Source: Fimbriimonadaceae bacterium (lineage in GTDB: Bacteria; Armatimonadota; Fimbriimonadia; Fimbriimonadales; Fimbriimonadaceae). Taken from it: DNA of 64,000 nucleotides. The stretch lies in contig JAIBBE010000022.1 of NCBI GenBank assembly GCA_019694835.1, forward strand, positions 1 to 64,000, written 5' to 3'. Position 1 is the first letter of the stretch. Every line of letters begins with the position of its first letter. Position numbers and translations under genes: made by a program. Shown here in pieces: positions 1 through 8,652 of this stretch. Below the pieces are notes generated by a model. That model saw only the letters and a list, made by a program, of their open reading frames with translations, was not told where the DNA came from and searched no databases.

Positions 1-2161
1 ATCCGGTCGGAAGAACAACGCCCGGCTCAGCCAAAGCTCGGCCGAGGTAAGCGTCGTCGCGATAGGGGACTTCCCAGATCTTGTCGCCGTCGGGGCTGTT
101 GACCCGTGCGCCAGGAACGTAGAGGTAAGTCTTGATCGCACCCGTGCCGAAGGCAAGCGGATCCCAGTCGCTGAATGCGACCACGCCCGGCTGCATAACG
201 CGGGTCTCAAGCACGAGTTCCGGACCGCGGCCGGCTTGAGCCGTCGCAGTGACGAAGGTGAGACCAAGCTTGTTGGTGCTCAATCGACCGTTGGTGGCGT
301 CGTAAGACGTCACGTCGTTGTCGACGCTCGTGTTCAGGTCGGTGAAGAACGTGACCGTTCCTGCCGCATCCGTTGCTCGCGAGGTGAGGGTTACCTGCTC
401 ACCCGAAGAAAGGAACAGCGGGCCATTTCGTCGGCCAACTGGCGGAGGAGTGATGTCAACGTATCGCTCGATCGTGCCATCTGCGCGGGTCACGGTGACT
501 TCGACGTTGGTGGCGTTGCCGACCGTCGGGAAGTCAAAAGTGCTGGCAGAGACGGAGCCATCAGCCGGGACCACTTGGGGACCGCTGTCGGCATCCATGA
601 GAGCAGGACCAGCGCAGTCAAGCTCAGGGAAGAGCGTGACGCGGATCGAGTAGACGGTGCCCGGCTGCAGTCGCTCGGTCCAGTAAGCAGCGGTGGTGCC
701 ACTTGCCGGTCGGTTCACGCAGAGCGGGGCGAAACCAGCGATCGGATCGCCGTTGCCATCGAAGATCTCAGCCTGAGCGGACTTAGCGTAGCCCGGAGCC
801 GGATCGCGTGTGGGCGGATCCCAGATGATGATGATTCCCGGCGAACCGAAAACGACATCGATGGGAGTTACGAATGGGCTCGGAACGTCGCCGAAGTTGC
901 ACGTAACAGTGCTTCCCTGGCCGCGAACCGTTGCCTTGACGTGGTTGTTGTCGATTTGCTCGACCGTCGGGCCTGCGAAGGTGAGTTTGACGTCATCGCC
1001 AGTAAGGCAGATTTCGCCAGCCGCGTTAACCGCATCAGCAGTTACCTGGACGGTCTCTCCCTCGAACAGTACCATCGTGCCGTCAACGGGGACATCGCTG
1101 CCGTCTCGATTGATCGTCAGGTTGCATCCAACGATGTCGAATGACTGCGAGTCCATGTTGATCGTGATCGGGGCTTCGCCTGGATCGACGTTGATCGGGA
1201 ACGACTCGGTCGCAACGACCTTGCCACTCGCACCGAAGTCGGTGTAGGCCTCAACGACCACGTCGTATGGGCCGTCGTCGACCTTCTGGCCGAAATCAAC
1301 ATCCTCGATCGAACTTGCAGCCGACGGTCGATTGATGACCGTGGAGGCAACTTCGAGGCCACCATTCACGAGGGCGACACGAGCCGAGTTGGCGTAGCCA
1401 GGGAGACCGCGTCGCTGATCCTTGTTCCAGTGAACCTTAAGGAACACGTTGGAAACGAGGCAGTCGAGAACGCTGTCGTCAAACCCTGACTTACCAGCGA
1501 CCGAAGCACTGAATCGCACGGAGGTGCCATCCAGTGCAGTGTCGGAGGTCGCGGTGAACATGCACGCGCCACCGACCCAAGCGACGGTTCCGGCGTTTGC
1601 CGGGCTGACATCGACATCAAGCGAACTATCGTTGCCGCAGTCGAGAATCGTGTTGCCGTTGGCGTTCTTTGCTTCGGCCATGATCTCAACGGTCGAACCG
1701 CAGAGAATGATGGCGGGAGCAGTCACCGTAACGCTTGCGACGTCGGTGTTCACCGAGTCAATCGTCACGTCTTCGGTCACACCACGCTTGGGCGACCGGC
1801 GATTGAGTGTGAGGCGGCCAACCTGGGCGCCATCACCGTTGGTTCCTTGGTACGCAATGACCTCGAACCGATAATCCTTGTCGGCGAGCACGTCCTTGAT
1901 GACCCGGGGGTCACCTCGGCGGATTACACCGAAGTCCACCGGCGAATCCGTGCCGTATTGCGCCGTCACCTTGAGTGAGCCCACATAGCCTTGGACGGCG
2001 CGGCCTGTGTAGGCCTCGAACACCGCTCCGACGCTAAAACGTGAGCTACCGCCGCCCGACGAACTGCCACCGCAGCCGACGACCAACGCTAAGATGAGGC
2101 CCATGACAAGGGCCATGAATGCTTTTGTCGCGGTCCTGCCGCGCGCTAACCTTCCTGTCAT
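1..2161 (-). CDS. Lipoprotein with tandem Ig-like repeats (3' end beyond the window)
   Basis: The reverse frame stays open from an ATG at 2161 to the left edge, giving at least 720 residues with no stop. The ATG follows GGAGG at a 4-nt spacing. The N-terminus has a basic stretch, a hydrophobic core and a lipobox ending at Cys30 (LVVGC), followed by a Gly/Ser-rich linker, so it is probably a lipid-anchored envelope protein. The rest is beta-rich. A unit of about 200 residues occurs at least twice, each copy carrying a PGYAxSA motif and then an NRP motif, interleaved with BIG/Ig-like stretches of the GETVQVTADA type. No catalytic motif was seen. The function is unknown; surface adhesion or scaffolding is only a guess. 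Confidence 0.8.
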   Translation of the reverse strand, partial: MTGRLARGRTATKAFMALVMGLILALVVGCGGSSSGGGSSRFSVGAVFEAYTGRAVQGYVGSLKVTAQYGTDSPVDFGVIRRGDPRVIKDVLADKDYRFEVIAYQGTNGDGAQVGRLTLNRRSPKRGVTEDVTIDSVNTDVASVTVTAPAIILCGSTVEIMAEAKNANGNTILDCGNDSSLDVDVSPANAGTVAWVGGACMFTATSDTALDGTSVRFSASVAGKSGFDDSVLDCLVSNVFLKVHWNKDQRRGLPGYANSARVALVNGGLEVASTVINRPSAASSIEDVDFGQKVDDGPYDVVVEAYTDFGASGKVVATESFPINVDPGEAPITINMDSQSFDIVGCNLTINRDGSDVPVDGTMVLFEGETVQVTADAVNAAGEICLTGDDVKLTFAGPTVEQIDNNHVKATVRGQGSTVTCNFGDVPSPFVTPIDVVFGSPGIIIIWDPPTRDPAPGYAKSAQAEIFDGNGDPIAGFAPLCVNRPASGTTAAYWTERLQPGTVYSIRVTLFPELDCAGPALMDADSGPQVVPADGSVSASTFDFPTVGNATNVEVTVTRADGTIERYVDITPPPVGRRNGPLFLSSGEQVTLTSRATDAAGTVTFFTDLNTSVDNDVTSYDATNGRLSTNKLGLTFVTATAQAGRGPELVLETRVMQPGVVAFSDWDPLAFGTGAIKTYLYVPGARVNSPDGDKIWEVPYRDDAYLGRALAEPGVVLPTG

Positions 2162-2289
2162 ATATCCTCCATGTTCCCTCGTTTGGCTCAGAGCGGGCTG
2201 CCGGAGCAATCGAAGGCATTACTACAGACGTTCCACTATACTCGGTAGATTTACGAGAAGCAACAGGGGAGCACAAATTCTTCTTGGGT

Positions 2290-2295
2290 CAGAAT
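2290..2295 (+). promoter_or_regulatory. -10 box of a leaderless start (CAGAAT)
   Basis: CAGAAT ends 6 nt before the ATG at 2302. Position 1 deviates from TANNNT, but the spacing matches the other leaderless candidates in this window. The GGGGA next to the ATG is too close to act as a Shine-Dalgarno. Confidence 0.35.
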
Positions 2296-2301
2296 GGGGA
2301 A

Positions 2302-2874
2302 ATGAACGAGATCGTCGCCATCGGATTCATGACCGCAGCCGACAGCCAGGTCGGCATTCTCTTCGAGTTTGTCGAGCGGGTTCGACGCGAGGCAGCAGCC
2401 GTGGAAGGATTCAAGTCCGCGTCTCTGTGGATGGATCTCGATCTGCCAGAGAAATACGGCATCTTCCTACACTTTTCCGATTTACAAGCCACCCGGGAGA
2501 CGGTCGCCCTCATCAGCGAGACGGGCATCTTGGACGATGCGTTGCTGGACCTGGAGAACCCGCCCGATATCCGCCACATCCAAGTTCTCCTCCCGTACGG
2601 TCGCAGTATTGGTGAACTCCGGAATGGTGAGGCCCTGTCCATTTCAATCCGCACGGCTGACCCCGGCCACGGGCCCGAGCTCATGGATGATGTGGTCAGC
2701 ATCTTTCAGGGCCTGAAATACATCGAGGGTTTTCTCGGTGCCGTCGTCGGCACGAACACGGCTTTGGACGATGAAGTGGTGGCCATCGCCCTATGGACCG
2801 ACCGCCATCCGTTCGACACGTCGGTTCAGCGAGGTTCGTTCTATGAGATCCGGCTGTTTGAGCGCATCGCCTAG
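2302..2874 (+). CDS. Hypothetical protein, possible tandem ferredoxin-like (ABM-type) domains
   Basis: A 190-residue cytosolic protein with no signal peptide. An upstream frame extends to 2119, but it overlaps the 5' end of the divergent lipoprotein gene, and the ATG at 2302 has a -10-like box 6 nt upstream. Two halves of about 90 residues look alike: each opens with a beta strand and alternates strands with amphipathic helices. This pattern suggests two antibiotic-biosynthesis-monooxygenase-like modules, but no signature residues confirm it. The gene is followed by a strong hairpin plus T-run. Family and function are unresolved. Confidence 0.6.
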   Translation: MNEIVAIGFMTAADSQVGILFEFVERVRREAAAVEGFKSASLWMDLDLPEKYGIFLHFSDLQATRETVALISETGILDDALLDLENPPDIRHIQVLLPYGRSIGELRNGEALSISIRTADPGHGPELMDDVVSIFQGLKYIEGFLGAVVGTNTALDDEVVAIALWTDRHPFDTSVQRGSFYEIRLFERIA

Positions 2875-2921
2875 CCAGAAGTCCCGGCATCGAGCTGCCC
2901 CAATCGGCTATACTCAACGAG

Positions 2922-2953
2922 CCTGAGCGGATGCTCTCCGCTCGGGTTTTCTT
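2922..2953 (+). terminator. Hairpin plus T-tract abutting the helicase start codon
   Basis: CCTGAGCGGA (2922-2931) pairs with TCCGCTCGGG (2937-2946) around a 5-nt loop, with one T-G wobble. TTTTCTT (2947-2953) follows and runs directly into the ATG at 2954. It has the form of a rho-independent terminator for the upstream gene. Because it leaves no room for a ribosome-binding site, it may also act as an attenuator of the helicase gene. A TATACT at 2909-2914 could be a -10 box for a transcript carrying this hairpin. Confidence 0.75.
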
Positions 2954-4156
2954 ATGCCTGAAACACTAACACAAGAGGGCTTTGCGGCCCTAAACGTACC
3001 TTCTAGTCTGCTCAACAGACTCCAGAGGGCCCAAATCGTAACCCCCACCCCGATTCAGCAGCAGGCGATCCCAGTCGCGATGACTGGCGTCGACCTTGTC
3101 GGCATCGCTCAAACCGGAACCGGAAAAACCTTAGCCTTCGGCTTGCCGATGGTCGCCAAACTGCAGCCCGGCCAAGTCGGCCTGGTGATCGCGCCGACGC
3201 GCGAACTCGCAGAGCAGATCGCCGAAACCTTCAAGAAACTCGGCGCAACTTGTGCATTGCTCATCGGGGGTGACTCCATGGGACGCCAAGTTTCGCAGCT
3301 CCGAATGCGCCCGAGCGTGATTGTCGCTACTCCGGGACGCCTGGAGGACCACCTGGCTCGCCAGACCATAACCCTCGACCGGGTCACGGTTCTCGTCCTC
3401 GACGAAGCCGACCGAATGTTCGACCTTGGATTCGCTCCCGCGATTCGACGGATTGTCGCCCAAGCGCCGAAGCAGCGCCAGACGATGCTCTTCTCGGCAA
3501 CGATGCCCCCAGCCATTGCCGAACTCGCCGCGACGTACCTGGACAAACCGGTACGGATCGACATTCGACCCGAAAGCACGGTCGCCGAAGGCGTCGATCA
3601 AGAGCTTCTGATGGTTCGCAAAGAGGACAAGCCGGACACACTCCGCGACTTGCTCGCCGAGCATCGAGGGACTATTCTCGTCTTCGCCCGAACGCGACAT
3701 GGCGCCCGAAAAATCGCCCAGTCGATACGCAATCTCGGTCACACCGCCGCCGAACTCCACGCAGACCGAACCCCGGCCCAGCGCCGCTTCGCTCTCGAAG
3801 GGTTCAAGCGGGGCGTACACCGGGTGCTGGTCGCGACGGACATTGCCGCTCGTGGAATCGACGTCAAGGAGATCGCCTTGGTGATCAACTACGACGTGCC
3901 CGAGAATCCCGCCGACTATGTGCACCGAATCGGTCGTACGGGCCGAGCCGGAAAGAAGGGACGAGCGATCATGCTCGCCACTCCCGAGCAGCACGGCGAC
4001 GTGCGCGATATCGAGAAGTTGCTCCGCACGAAGCTGCCTCTATCGCCTCGCTCGTCGGTCAAGGTCGAAGTTCCGCGAATCGCGCCGCGTCCATCGAATC
4101 CGAAGCCATTCAAGCGTCGGCGGGCCGGTGGATTCGCCCACCAGCGACCGCGCTAA
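2954..4156 (+). CDS. DEAD-box ATP-dependent RNA helicase
   Basis: A 400-residue helicase core expected to unwind RNA secondary structure with ATP, acting in ribosome assembly or mRNA turnover. Motifs in order are: Q-motif region (F10 to PTPIQ, 31-35), motif I AQTGTGKT (52-59), Ia PTRELAEQ, II DEAD, III SAT, V ATDIAARGID and VI HRIGRTGRAG. The tail is short and rich in Arg/Lys, as in RhlE-type helicases, and probably binds RNA. The start codon lies immediately after a terminator-like hairpin and has no Shine-Dalgarno. Starting later would cut into the Q-motif, so this start is kept. Autoregulation by hairpin unwinding is an inference. Confidence 0.96.
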   Translation: MPETLTQEGFAALNVPSSLLNRLQRAQIVTPTPIQQQAIPVAMTGVDLVGIAQTGTGKTLAFGLPMVAKLQPGQVGLVIAPTRELAEQIAETFKKLGATCALLIGGDSMGRQVSQLRMRPSVIVATPGRLEDHLARQTITLDRVTVLVLDEADRMFDLGFAPAIRRIVAQAPKQRQTMLFSATMPPAIAELAATYLDKPVRIDIRPESTVAEGVDQELLMVRKEDKPDTLRDLLAEHRGTILVFARTRHGARKIAQSIRNLGHTAAELHADRTPAQRRFALEGFKRGVHRVLVATDIAARGIDVKEIALVINYDVPENPADYVHRIGRTGRAGKKGRAIMLATPEQHGDVRDIEKLLRTKLPLSPRSSVKVEVPRIAPRPSNPKPFKRRRAGGFAHQRPR

Positions 4157-4381
4157 GGGGATGTTTCAAAACATGGCGTTGGCTTATTGAATCAGCTGTA
4201 CCGATGGCACTCTCAAGGGTCGGCTTGCTCGATTCAGTTCTGGCTCTAGAGGGTTGCCGTGGCTCACCGAACTCTCCCTCGTTGCGCTCCGTTGCGTCCG
4301 TGGCGTGAATTCCCAAAAAGGTCTCACGCGGAGGTCGCAACGGTACGCAACGCAATGTGACGCGGACCGTTAAGTGGCCGA

Positions 4382-5359
4382 CTAGCCCTTTGGCTTCCGG
4401 ACGACGTCATCGAACGCGACCTCAACCACGGTTAACCGCCCAAAGATGTTGATCTCAATCTTATAAAAATTGCGATCCATGTCTACACCGATGACCCGTC
4501 CGACGTAGCCCTGGAAGGGACCTCGCACGACCGACACTTCTGATCCAGTTGGCAACACCGGTGAACTAGTTTGACTGGTCAATTGTTCCAAGATTTCGGA
4601 GACTTCGTTTGGGTCTATTTGGCCTGTCGGAGTCGGGTGAAAGATTGGCCGGACCGTCGGCTTCCAAAACCGATGTCGCAAGAGCGTCCAGAACGCCACA
4701 GGGGCATCCGTCCACCGAATCTTCTTCCCTTCGCCCTTGCTGCGCGGCACGTATTGAATCGGTTTCTCGATGATCTTCTCGCCCAGGCGGTAGGTCTTTG
4801 CGGTGACCTCGGGACAGAATTCGAAGCGCGTGCAGATCAGGTTCATCCTCACCAGCAAGTCGCGGCGGATGGCCTTGTAACACGTGGCCTCATCCGTAAT
4901 CTTGTGGCCGTAGAGTAGACGCACGGCCCACACCAGCATCTTGTTGACGAGTTTGTTAGGCAACGCCATACCACGCGGCATCCCGTGAAGAAATCGGGTG
5001 CCGTAAACGACGCTGGCCTCGCCCTTCAGGATGGGCTCTACAAGGGCTGGAATCTCCTCGGGGAAGTACTCGAGGTCCGCATCCTGAATGACGATGACCT
5101 TCCCACGGGCGACGCCAAGCCCCTGTCGAATCGCGGAGCCCTTCCCGCTGCGTGCGACCGGAGACCGGAGGACGACAATTCGGTCGCCAAACGCCGCAAG
5201 GATCTTGGGGGTCTCATCGGTGCTGCCGTCATCGATAACGATGACTTCCAGGCACAAGGGTAGGGCCAAGACCCGGTCAACGACCTCGCGAATCGTGTCC
5301 TGCTCGTTCAGAGCCGGCACGAGCACGGTTACATCGGGTTCTTGGCCAGCCTCCGTCAT
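4382..5359 (-). CDS. GT2 glycosyltransferase fused to a C-terminal NusG-type KOW domain
   Basis: A 325-residue protein. Residues from about 8 to 235 form a GT-A family 2 glycosyltransferase of the dolichol-phosphate-mannose-synthase type: VTVLVPALNE, VIVIDDGSTDET, then the DAD metal motif in QDADLEYFPEE. No membrane segments follow. The last 57 residues (269-325) match the NusG C-terminal domain closely, with GPFQGYVGRV, then VD, then INIFGRLTVVEV and an acidic end; E. coli NusG has GPFADFNGVV and VSIFGRATPVEL in the same order. NusG KOW domains bind Rho or ribosomal protein S10. The ATG at 5359 has AGGG 5 nt upstream; starts at 5377 (ATG) or 5419 (GTG, overlapping the divergent MFS gene) are possible. 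The fusion is a single continuous frame. Confidence 0.9.
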   Translation of the reverse strand: MTEAGQEPDVTVLVPALNEQDTIREVVDRVLALPLCLEVIVIDDGSTDETPKILAAFGDRIVVLRSPVARSGKGSAIRQGLGVARGKVIVIQDADLEYFPEEIPALVEPILKGEASVVYGTRFLHGMPRGMALPNKLVNKMLVWAVRLLYGHKITDEATCYKAIRRDLLVRMNLICTRFEFCPEVTAKTYRLGEKIIEKPIQYVPRSKGEGKKIRWTDAPVAFWTLLRHRFWKPTVRPIFHPTPTGQIDPNEVSEILEQLTSQTSSPVLPTGSEVSVVRGPFQGYVGRVIGVDMDRNFYKIEINIFGRLTVVEVAFDDVVRKPKG

Positions 5360-5408
5360 CGACGCCCTAGGATACATGACTCCGCCGAAGCGGCGGTAAT
5401 CTCGCGGC

Positions 5409-6578
5409 TTGAATTCCACTCTGCGGCGGGACTGGCGGCTGTTTGCCGCATTGACCTTTCTGTTTTCGTTCGGCTTTACCGCCTACAACGGGGTCTTCCA
5501 GAACTACCTTCGTGACATCATGCATTCGGGTCCGGTTGGCCTCGGGCAGTTGGAGTCTCTGCGCGAGACCCCTGGACTCCTCGCCGCGATCACGGCGGGC
5601 ACCCTGGTGGCTTTGGCCGAGGCACGCATCGCGGCGCTGGGTCTCCTCATCTCTGGCATCGGTATCGGACTCTCGGGTGAATTTGGCTCGTACTGGAGTC
5701 TCGTCGCCATCACCGTGTTCTGGTCGATCGGCTTCCATCTCTACGCGGCAGTCAGCCCAGCGATCGTGCTGATGCTCGCCAAAGGGGAGGATGGCGGCCA
5801 CCACCTGGGTCGGATGAGTTCGATTGGAGCCCTCGCAACGCTGACGGCGCTTGCAGGATCTTGGGCGATTTCGCTGGTTCTGCCTGCCCGGTTAGACACG
5901 TATCGCGGCTATTTCTGGTTCGGGGGTGGTCTGATCGTGCTCGCTGCCTTCTGTTGCTCGCGCCTCTCCCATCACGCGTCGAGCCAAGAGAAGCGGACGG
6001 GCATTATCCTCCGACGCGAGTATGGTCTCTTTTATTTGCTGACTTTCCTGGAGGGATGCCGCCGCCAGATCTTCTCGATCTTTGCATCGTTTGCCCTGAT
6101 TCTTGTTTATCAAGTCCCTCTCCAGAACATGCTGCTGCTGCAATTCGTCAACGCGATCCTGATCTCGATTACGGCACCACATATCGGGCGGCTGGTGGAT
6201 CGACAAGGTGAGCGAGGACCGCTGACGTTCTATGCGATTGGGCTGATCGTCGTCTTTCTGGGATACGCGACGCTACAGACCGTCGGTGCCCTCTACGCTC
6301 TGTTCCTCATCGACAACGTTCTCTTCACGTTCGGAATTGGGTTCACGACGTACCTCCACCGCATCGTACGGCCCGGCGAACTGACGCCGTGCGTGTCAAT
6401 GGGCGTGACGATGAATCACATTGCGGCGGTCACGGTTCCGGTCGGAGGCGCGTGGCTGTGGCAAACGACAAAGAACTACCAGATTCCGTTTTGGGTCGGT
6501 GTAGGGATAGCGGCGGTCAGTCTGGTCGCGACCCGATGGCTTCCACAAGGTCCCAAGCCAGTCGAGGCGGTCGGGTAA
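5409..6578 (+). CDS. Major facilitator superfamily (MFS) transporter
   Basis: A 389-residue integral inner-membrane protein with about 12 predicted membrane spans in two sets of six. A central polar loop of the SHHASSQEKRTG type separates them. The LVDRQGERGP loop in the second half fits the MFS loop 2-3-like motif. It should move a small solute by secondary transport, but the substrate cannot be read from sequence. The TTG start at 5409 is not preceded by a clear Shine-Dalgarno. The gene is divergent from the glycosyltransferase-KOW gene and shares its 50-bp promoter interval, and it ends 15 nt before tRNA-Arg. Confidence 0.9.
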   Translation: MNSTLRRDWRLFAALTFLFSFGFTAYNGVFQNYLRDIMHSGPVGLGQLESLRETPGLLAAITAGTLVALAEARIAALGLLISGIGIGLSGEFGSYWSLVAITVFWSIGFHLYAAVSPAIVLMLAKGEDGGHHLGRMSSIGALATLTALAGSWAISLVLPARLDTYRGYFWFGGGLIVLAAFCCSRLSHHASSQEKRTGIILRREYGLFYLLTFLEGCRRQIFSIFASFALILVYQVPLQNMLLLQFVNAILISITAPHIGRLVDRQGERGPLTFYAIGLIVVFLGYATLQTVGALYALFLIDNVLFTFGIGFTTYLHRIVRPGELTPCVSMGVTMNHIAAVTVPVGGAWLWQTTKNYQIPFWVGVGIAAVSLVATRWLPQGPKPVEAVG

Positions 6579-6593
6579 GGTCTGTCTACAAGC

Positions 6594-6669
6594 GCGGCTG
6601 TAGCTCAGTGGATAGAGCGCTTCCCTCCGGAGGAAGAAGTCGGAGGTTCGAGTCCTCTCAGCCGCGCCA
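6594..6669 (+). tRNA. tRNA-Arg (anticodon CCG)
   Basis: A 76-nt cloverleaf with encoded CCA. Acceptor GCGGCTG pairs perfectly with CAGCCGC. The D arm starts TAGCTCAGTGGATAGAGC. Anticodon stem CTTCC/GGAAG encloses loop CTCCGGA (anticodon CCG, codon CGG). The T arm GGAGG-TTCGAGT-CCTCT has one G-T pair. The discriminator is G. Confidence 0.97.
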
Positions 6670-6682
6670 CCCTCCCACGCGC

Positions 6683-6688
6683 CATAAT
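6683..6688 (+). promoter_or_regulatory. -10 box (CATAAT) of a leaderless start
   Basis: CATAAT ends 7 nt before the ATG at 6696, in the 26-nt gap after tRNA-Arg. No Shine-Dalgarno is present between them. Confidence 0.4.
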
Positions 6689-6695
6689 TGGCCCC

Positions 6696-8546
6696 ATGTC
6701 CAACGACATCCTGCGCATTGTCGCCACCGACTGCGGGTCGACGACGACCAAGGCCATTCTCATTGAGCGGAACCCGAGCGGAAACTACCGCCTCGTCGCT
6801 CGCGGCGAAGCACCAACGACGGTCGAAAAGCCCTTTGAAGACGTCACCGTCGGCGTTTTGAACTCGATCACCGAACTCGAAGAGATCACGGCCGAAGCGG
6901 TGCCCGAGGCCGAAGGCTTTACCAAGGGCCGCCGATCGCTGATTAAGGACGGGTTGGTGTGGCGTCTGATGAAGCAGGGCAAGCGCGAGGGTGGGCATCC
7001 TACACCCCTTGAGGCTTCAGACATGTACGTATCGACGTCGTCGGCCGGTGGAGGACTCCAGATGATGGTTGCGGGCGTCGTTAAGGCGATGTCAGCCGAG
7101 TCGGCCGAGCGCGCCGCGCTTGGTGCGGGGGCAATCCTCATGGACACGCTTGCCGTTGACGACGGGCGAAAGGAATTCCAGAAGGTCGAGCGGCTTCGAC
7201 AGCTTCGACCGGACATCATCCTCATGTCGGGTGGCACCGACGGTGGCACGAAGACTCACCTCGTTGACATGGCCGAGGTCATTCGCCGCGCTGACCCCAA
7301 ACCTCGTTTCGGGGATATGAAGCTTCCGGTCATCTTCGCTGGCAACAAAGAGGCCCACGGAGAGGTTACGGCTGTCTTGGGAGGGGGCACAGCGCTCAAG
7401 ATCGTCGACAACATTCGCCCGTCCTTGGACAAAGAGAATCTCGATCCGGCTCGCGATGAGATTCACGAGATGTTCCTCGAGCACGTCATGCAGCAGGCAC
7501 CGGGCTACTCCAAGCTTCTCGAATGGACCAGCGAAGAGGTAATGGCGACGCCAAATGCGGTCGGCAAGCTGATGAAGACCTACGCCGATCAGGAGAAGAT
7601 CAACATCCTCGGCGTCGATATCGGTGGGGCCACGACGGACGTGTTTAGCGTTTTTGGCGGAACCTATAACAGAACGGTCTCCGCAAACCTGGGGATGAGC
7701 TACTCGATTTGTAATGTGCTCAAAGAGACGGGAATCGAGAACATCGCGCGGTGGCTGCCCTTCTCGATCGACCCGTTCGAGGTCCGCAACCGCCTTCGCA
7801 ACAAGATGATTCGGCCCACGACGATTCCCCACTCCTATGAGGACCTGCTGATTGAGCATGCCGTCGCCCGTGAAGCGCTTCGACTGGCGTTCGATCACCA
7901 TAAGTCACTGGCTCGTTCGTTGACCGGAACCCAGCAGCAGCGTGACATCGGCCAAATCTTCGACCAGCAAGCGACGGGCCAGACGCTCATCAAGATGATG
8001 GATTTGGATATGATCATCGGTTCGGGGGGTGTACTTTCCCACGCCCCCGAGCGAGCTCAGTCCGCCCTCATGATGCTGGATGCCTATCAGCCGGAAGGCA
8101 TCACGATGATCACCGTGGACTCGATCTTCATGATGCCGCACCTCGGCGTGCTGTCGGAGCACTTCTACGAGGCGGCGAAGCAGGTTTTTGAGTACGACTG
8201 CATCGTCAAATGCGGTCACTGCATCGCGCCGGTGGGCCTTGCAAAGCCAGGCGAGCCAGTCGTTACGGTCCGCGGCAACGGCGTCAACGAGACAGTCAAC
8301 TTCGGCCAGATCAAGATCATTCCCCTTGGGCGAGGGGAATTTCTCGACCTGGAGATTGAACCGACTCGCAATTTCGACGCCGGATTTGGCAAGGGCAAGT
8401 CTGGCTCCATGAAACTAGAAGGCGGGACCGTCGGCATCATGATCGACGCGCGCGGTCGTCCGTTCGTCCTTCCAACCGACCCGGCGGAGCGCGTCACGAA
8501 GCAGCGCGAGTGGCTTCAGGCGTTCGGCTTGCCGTTGCCGAAGTAA
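6696..8546 (+). CDS. GlmL/MutL-family ASKHA ATPase (glutamate mutase accessory-like)
   Basis: A 616-residue protein of the family annotated as methylaspartate mutase accessory protein GlmL; it is unrelated to mismatch-repair MutL. The N-terminal phosphate-1 loop is seen in ATDCGSTTTKAILIE. A second nucleotide-binding segment is ILGVDIGGATTDVFSV. The C-terminus carries a KCGHCIAPVG cysteine motif. In clostridia the family reactivates or supports B12-dependent carbon-skeleton mutases. No mutase subunit gene lies nearby, so the partner and substrate are unknown. It begins 27 nt after tRNA-Arg with a -10-like box and no Shine-Dalgarno. Confidence 0.88.
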   Translation: MSNDILRIVATDCGSTTTKAILIERNPSGNYRLVARGEAPTTVEKPFEDVTVGVLNSITELEEITAEAVPEAEGFTKGRRSLIKDGLVWRLMKQGKREGGHPTPLEASDMYVSTSSAGGGLQMMVAGVVKAMSAESAERAALGAGAILMDTLAVDDGRKEFQKVERLRQLRPDIILMSGGTDGGTKTHLVDMAEVIRRADPKPRFGDMKLPVIFAGNKEAHGEVTAVLGGGTALKIVDNIRPSLDKENLDPARDEIHEMFLEHVMQQAPGYSKLLEWTSEEVMATPNAVGKLMKTYADQEKINILGVDIGGATTDVFSVFGGTYNRTVSANLGMSYSICNVLKETGIENIARWLPFSIDPFEVRNRLRNKMIRPTTIPHSYEDLLIEHAVAREALRLAFDHHKSLARSLTGTQQQRDIGQIFDQQATGQTLIKMMDLDMIIGSGGVLSHAPERAQSALMMLDAYQPEGITMITVDSIFMMPHLGVLSEHFYEAAKQVFEYDCIVKCGHCIAPVGLAKPGEPVVTVRGNGVNETVNFGQIKIIPLGRGEFLDLEIEPTRNFDAGFGKGKSGSMKLEGGTVGIMIDARGRPFVLPTDPAERVTKQREWLQAFGLPLPK

Positions 8547-8652
8547 GGCAAGAAAGCGGGTCCGGAAGTACCGCTGGCATCCTGCCGGCTTCCCCGAACA
8601 ATTCTCCTTATGGGATGCCGGAAGGATGCAAGCGGTACTTTCGCACCCGTTC

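Noticed and set aside
236..1874. Several plus-strand frames opposite the left-edge lipoprotein
   Set aside because: The minus-strand frame is continuous to the edge, with a ribosome-binding site and a lipobox; the others are its shadows.
5360..5419. Upstream GTG start for the glycosyltransferase-KOW gene
   Set aside because: It overlaps the divergent MFS start and adds residues not seen in the family; ATG 5359 has AGGG at 5 nt.
6696..8546. DNA mismatch-repair protein MutL
   Set aside because: The protein has ASKHA-type motifs of the glutamate mutase accessory family, not the GHKL ATPase of mismatch repair.
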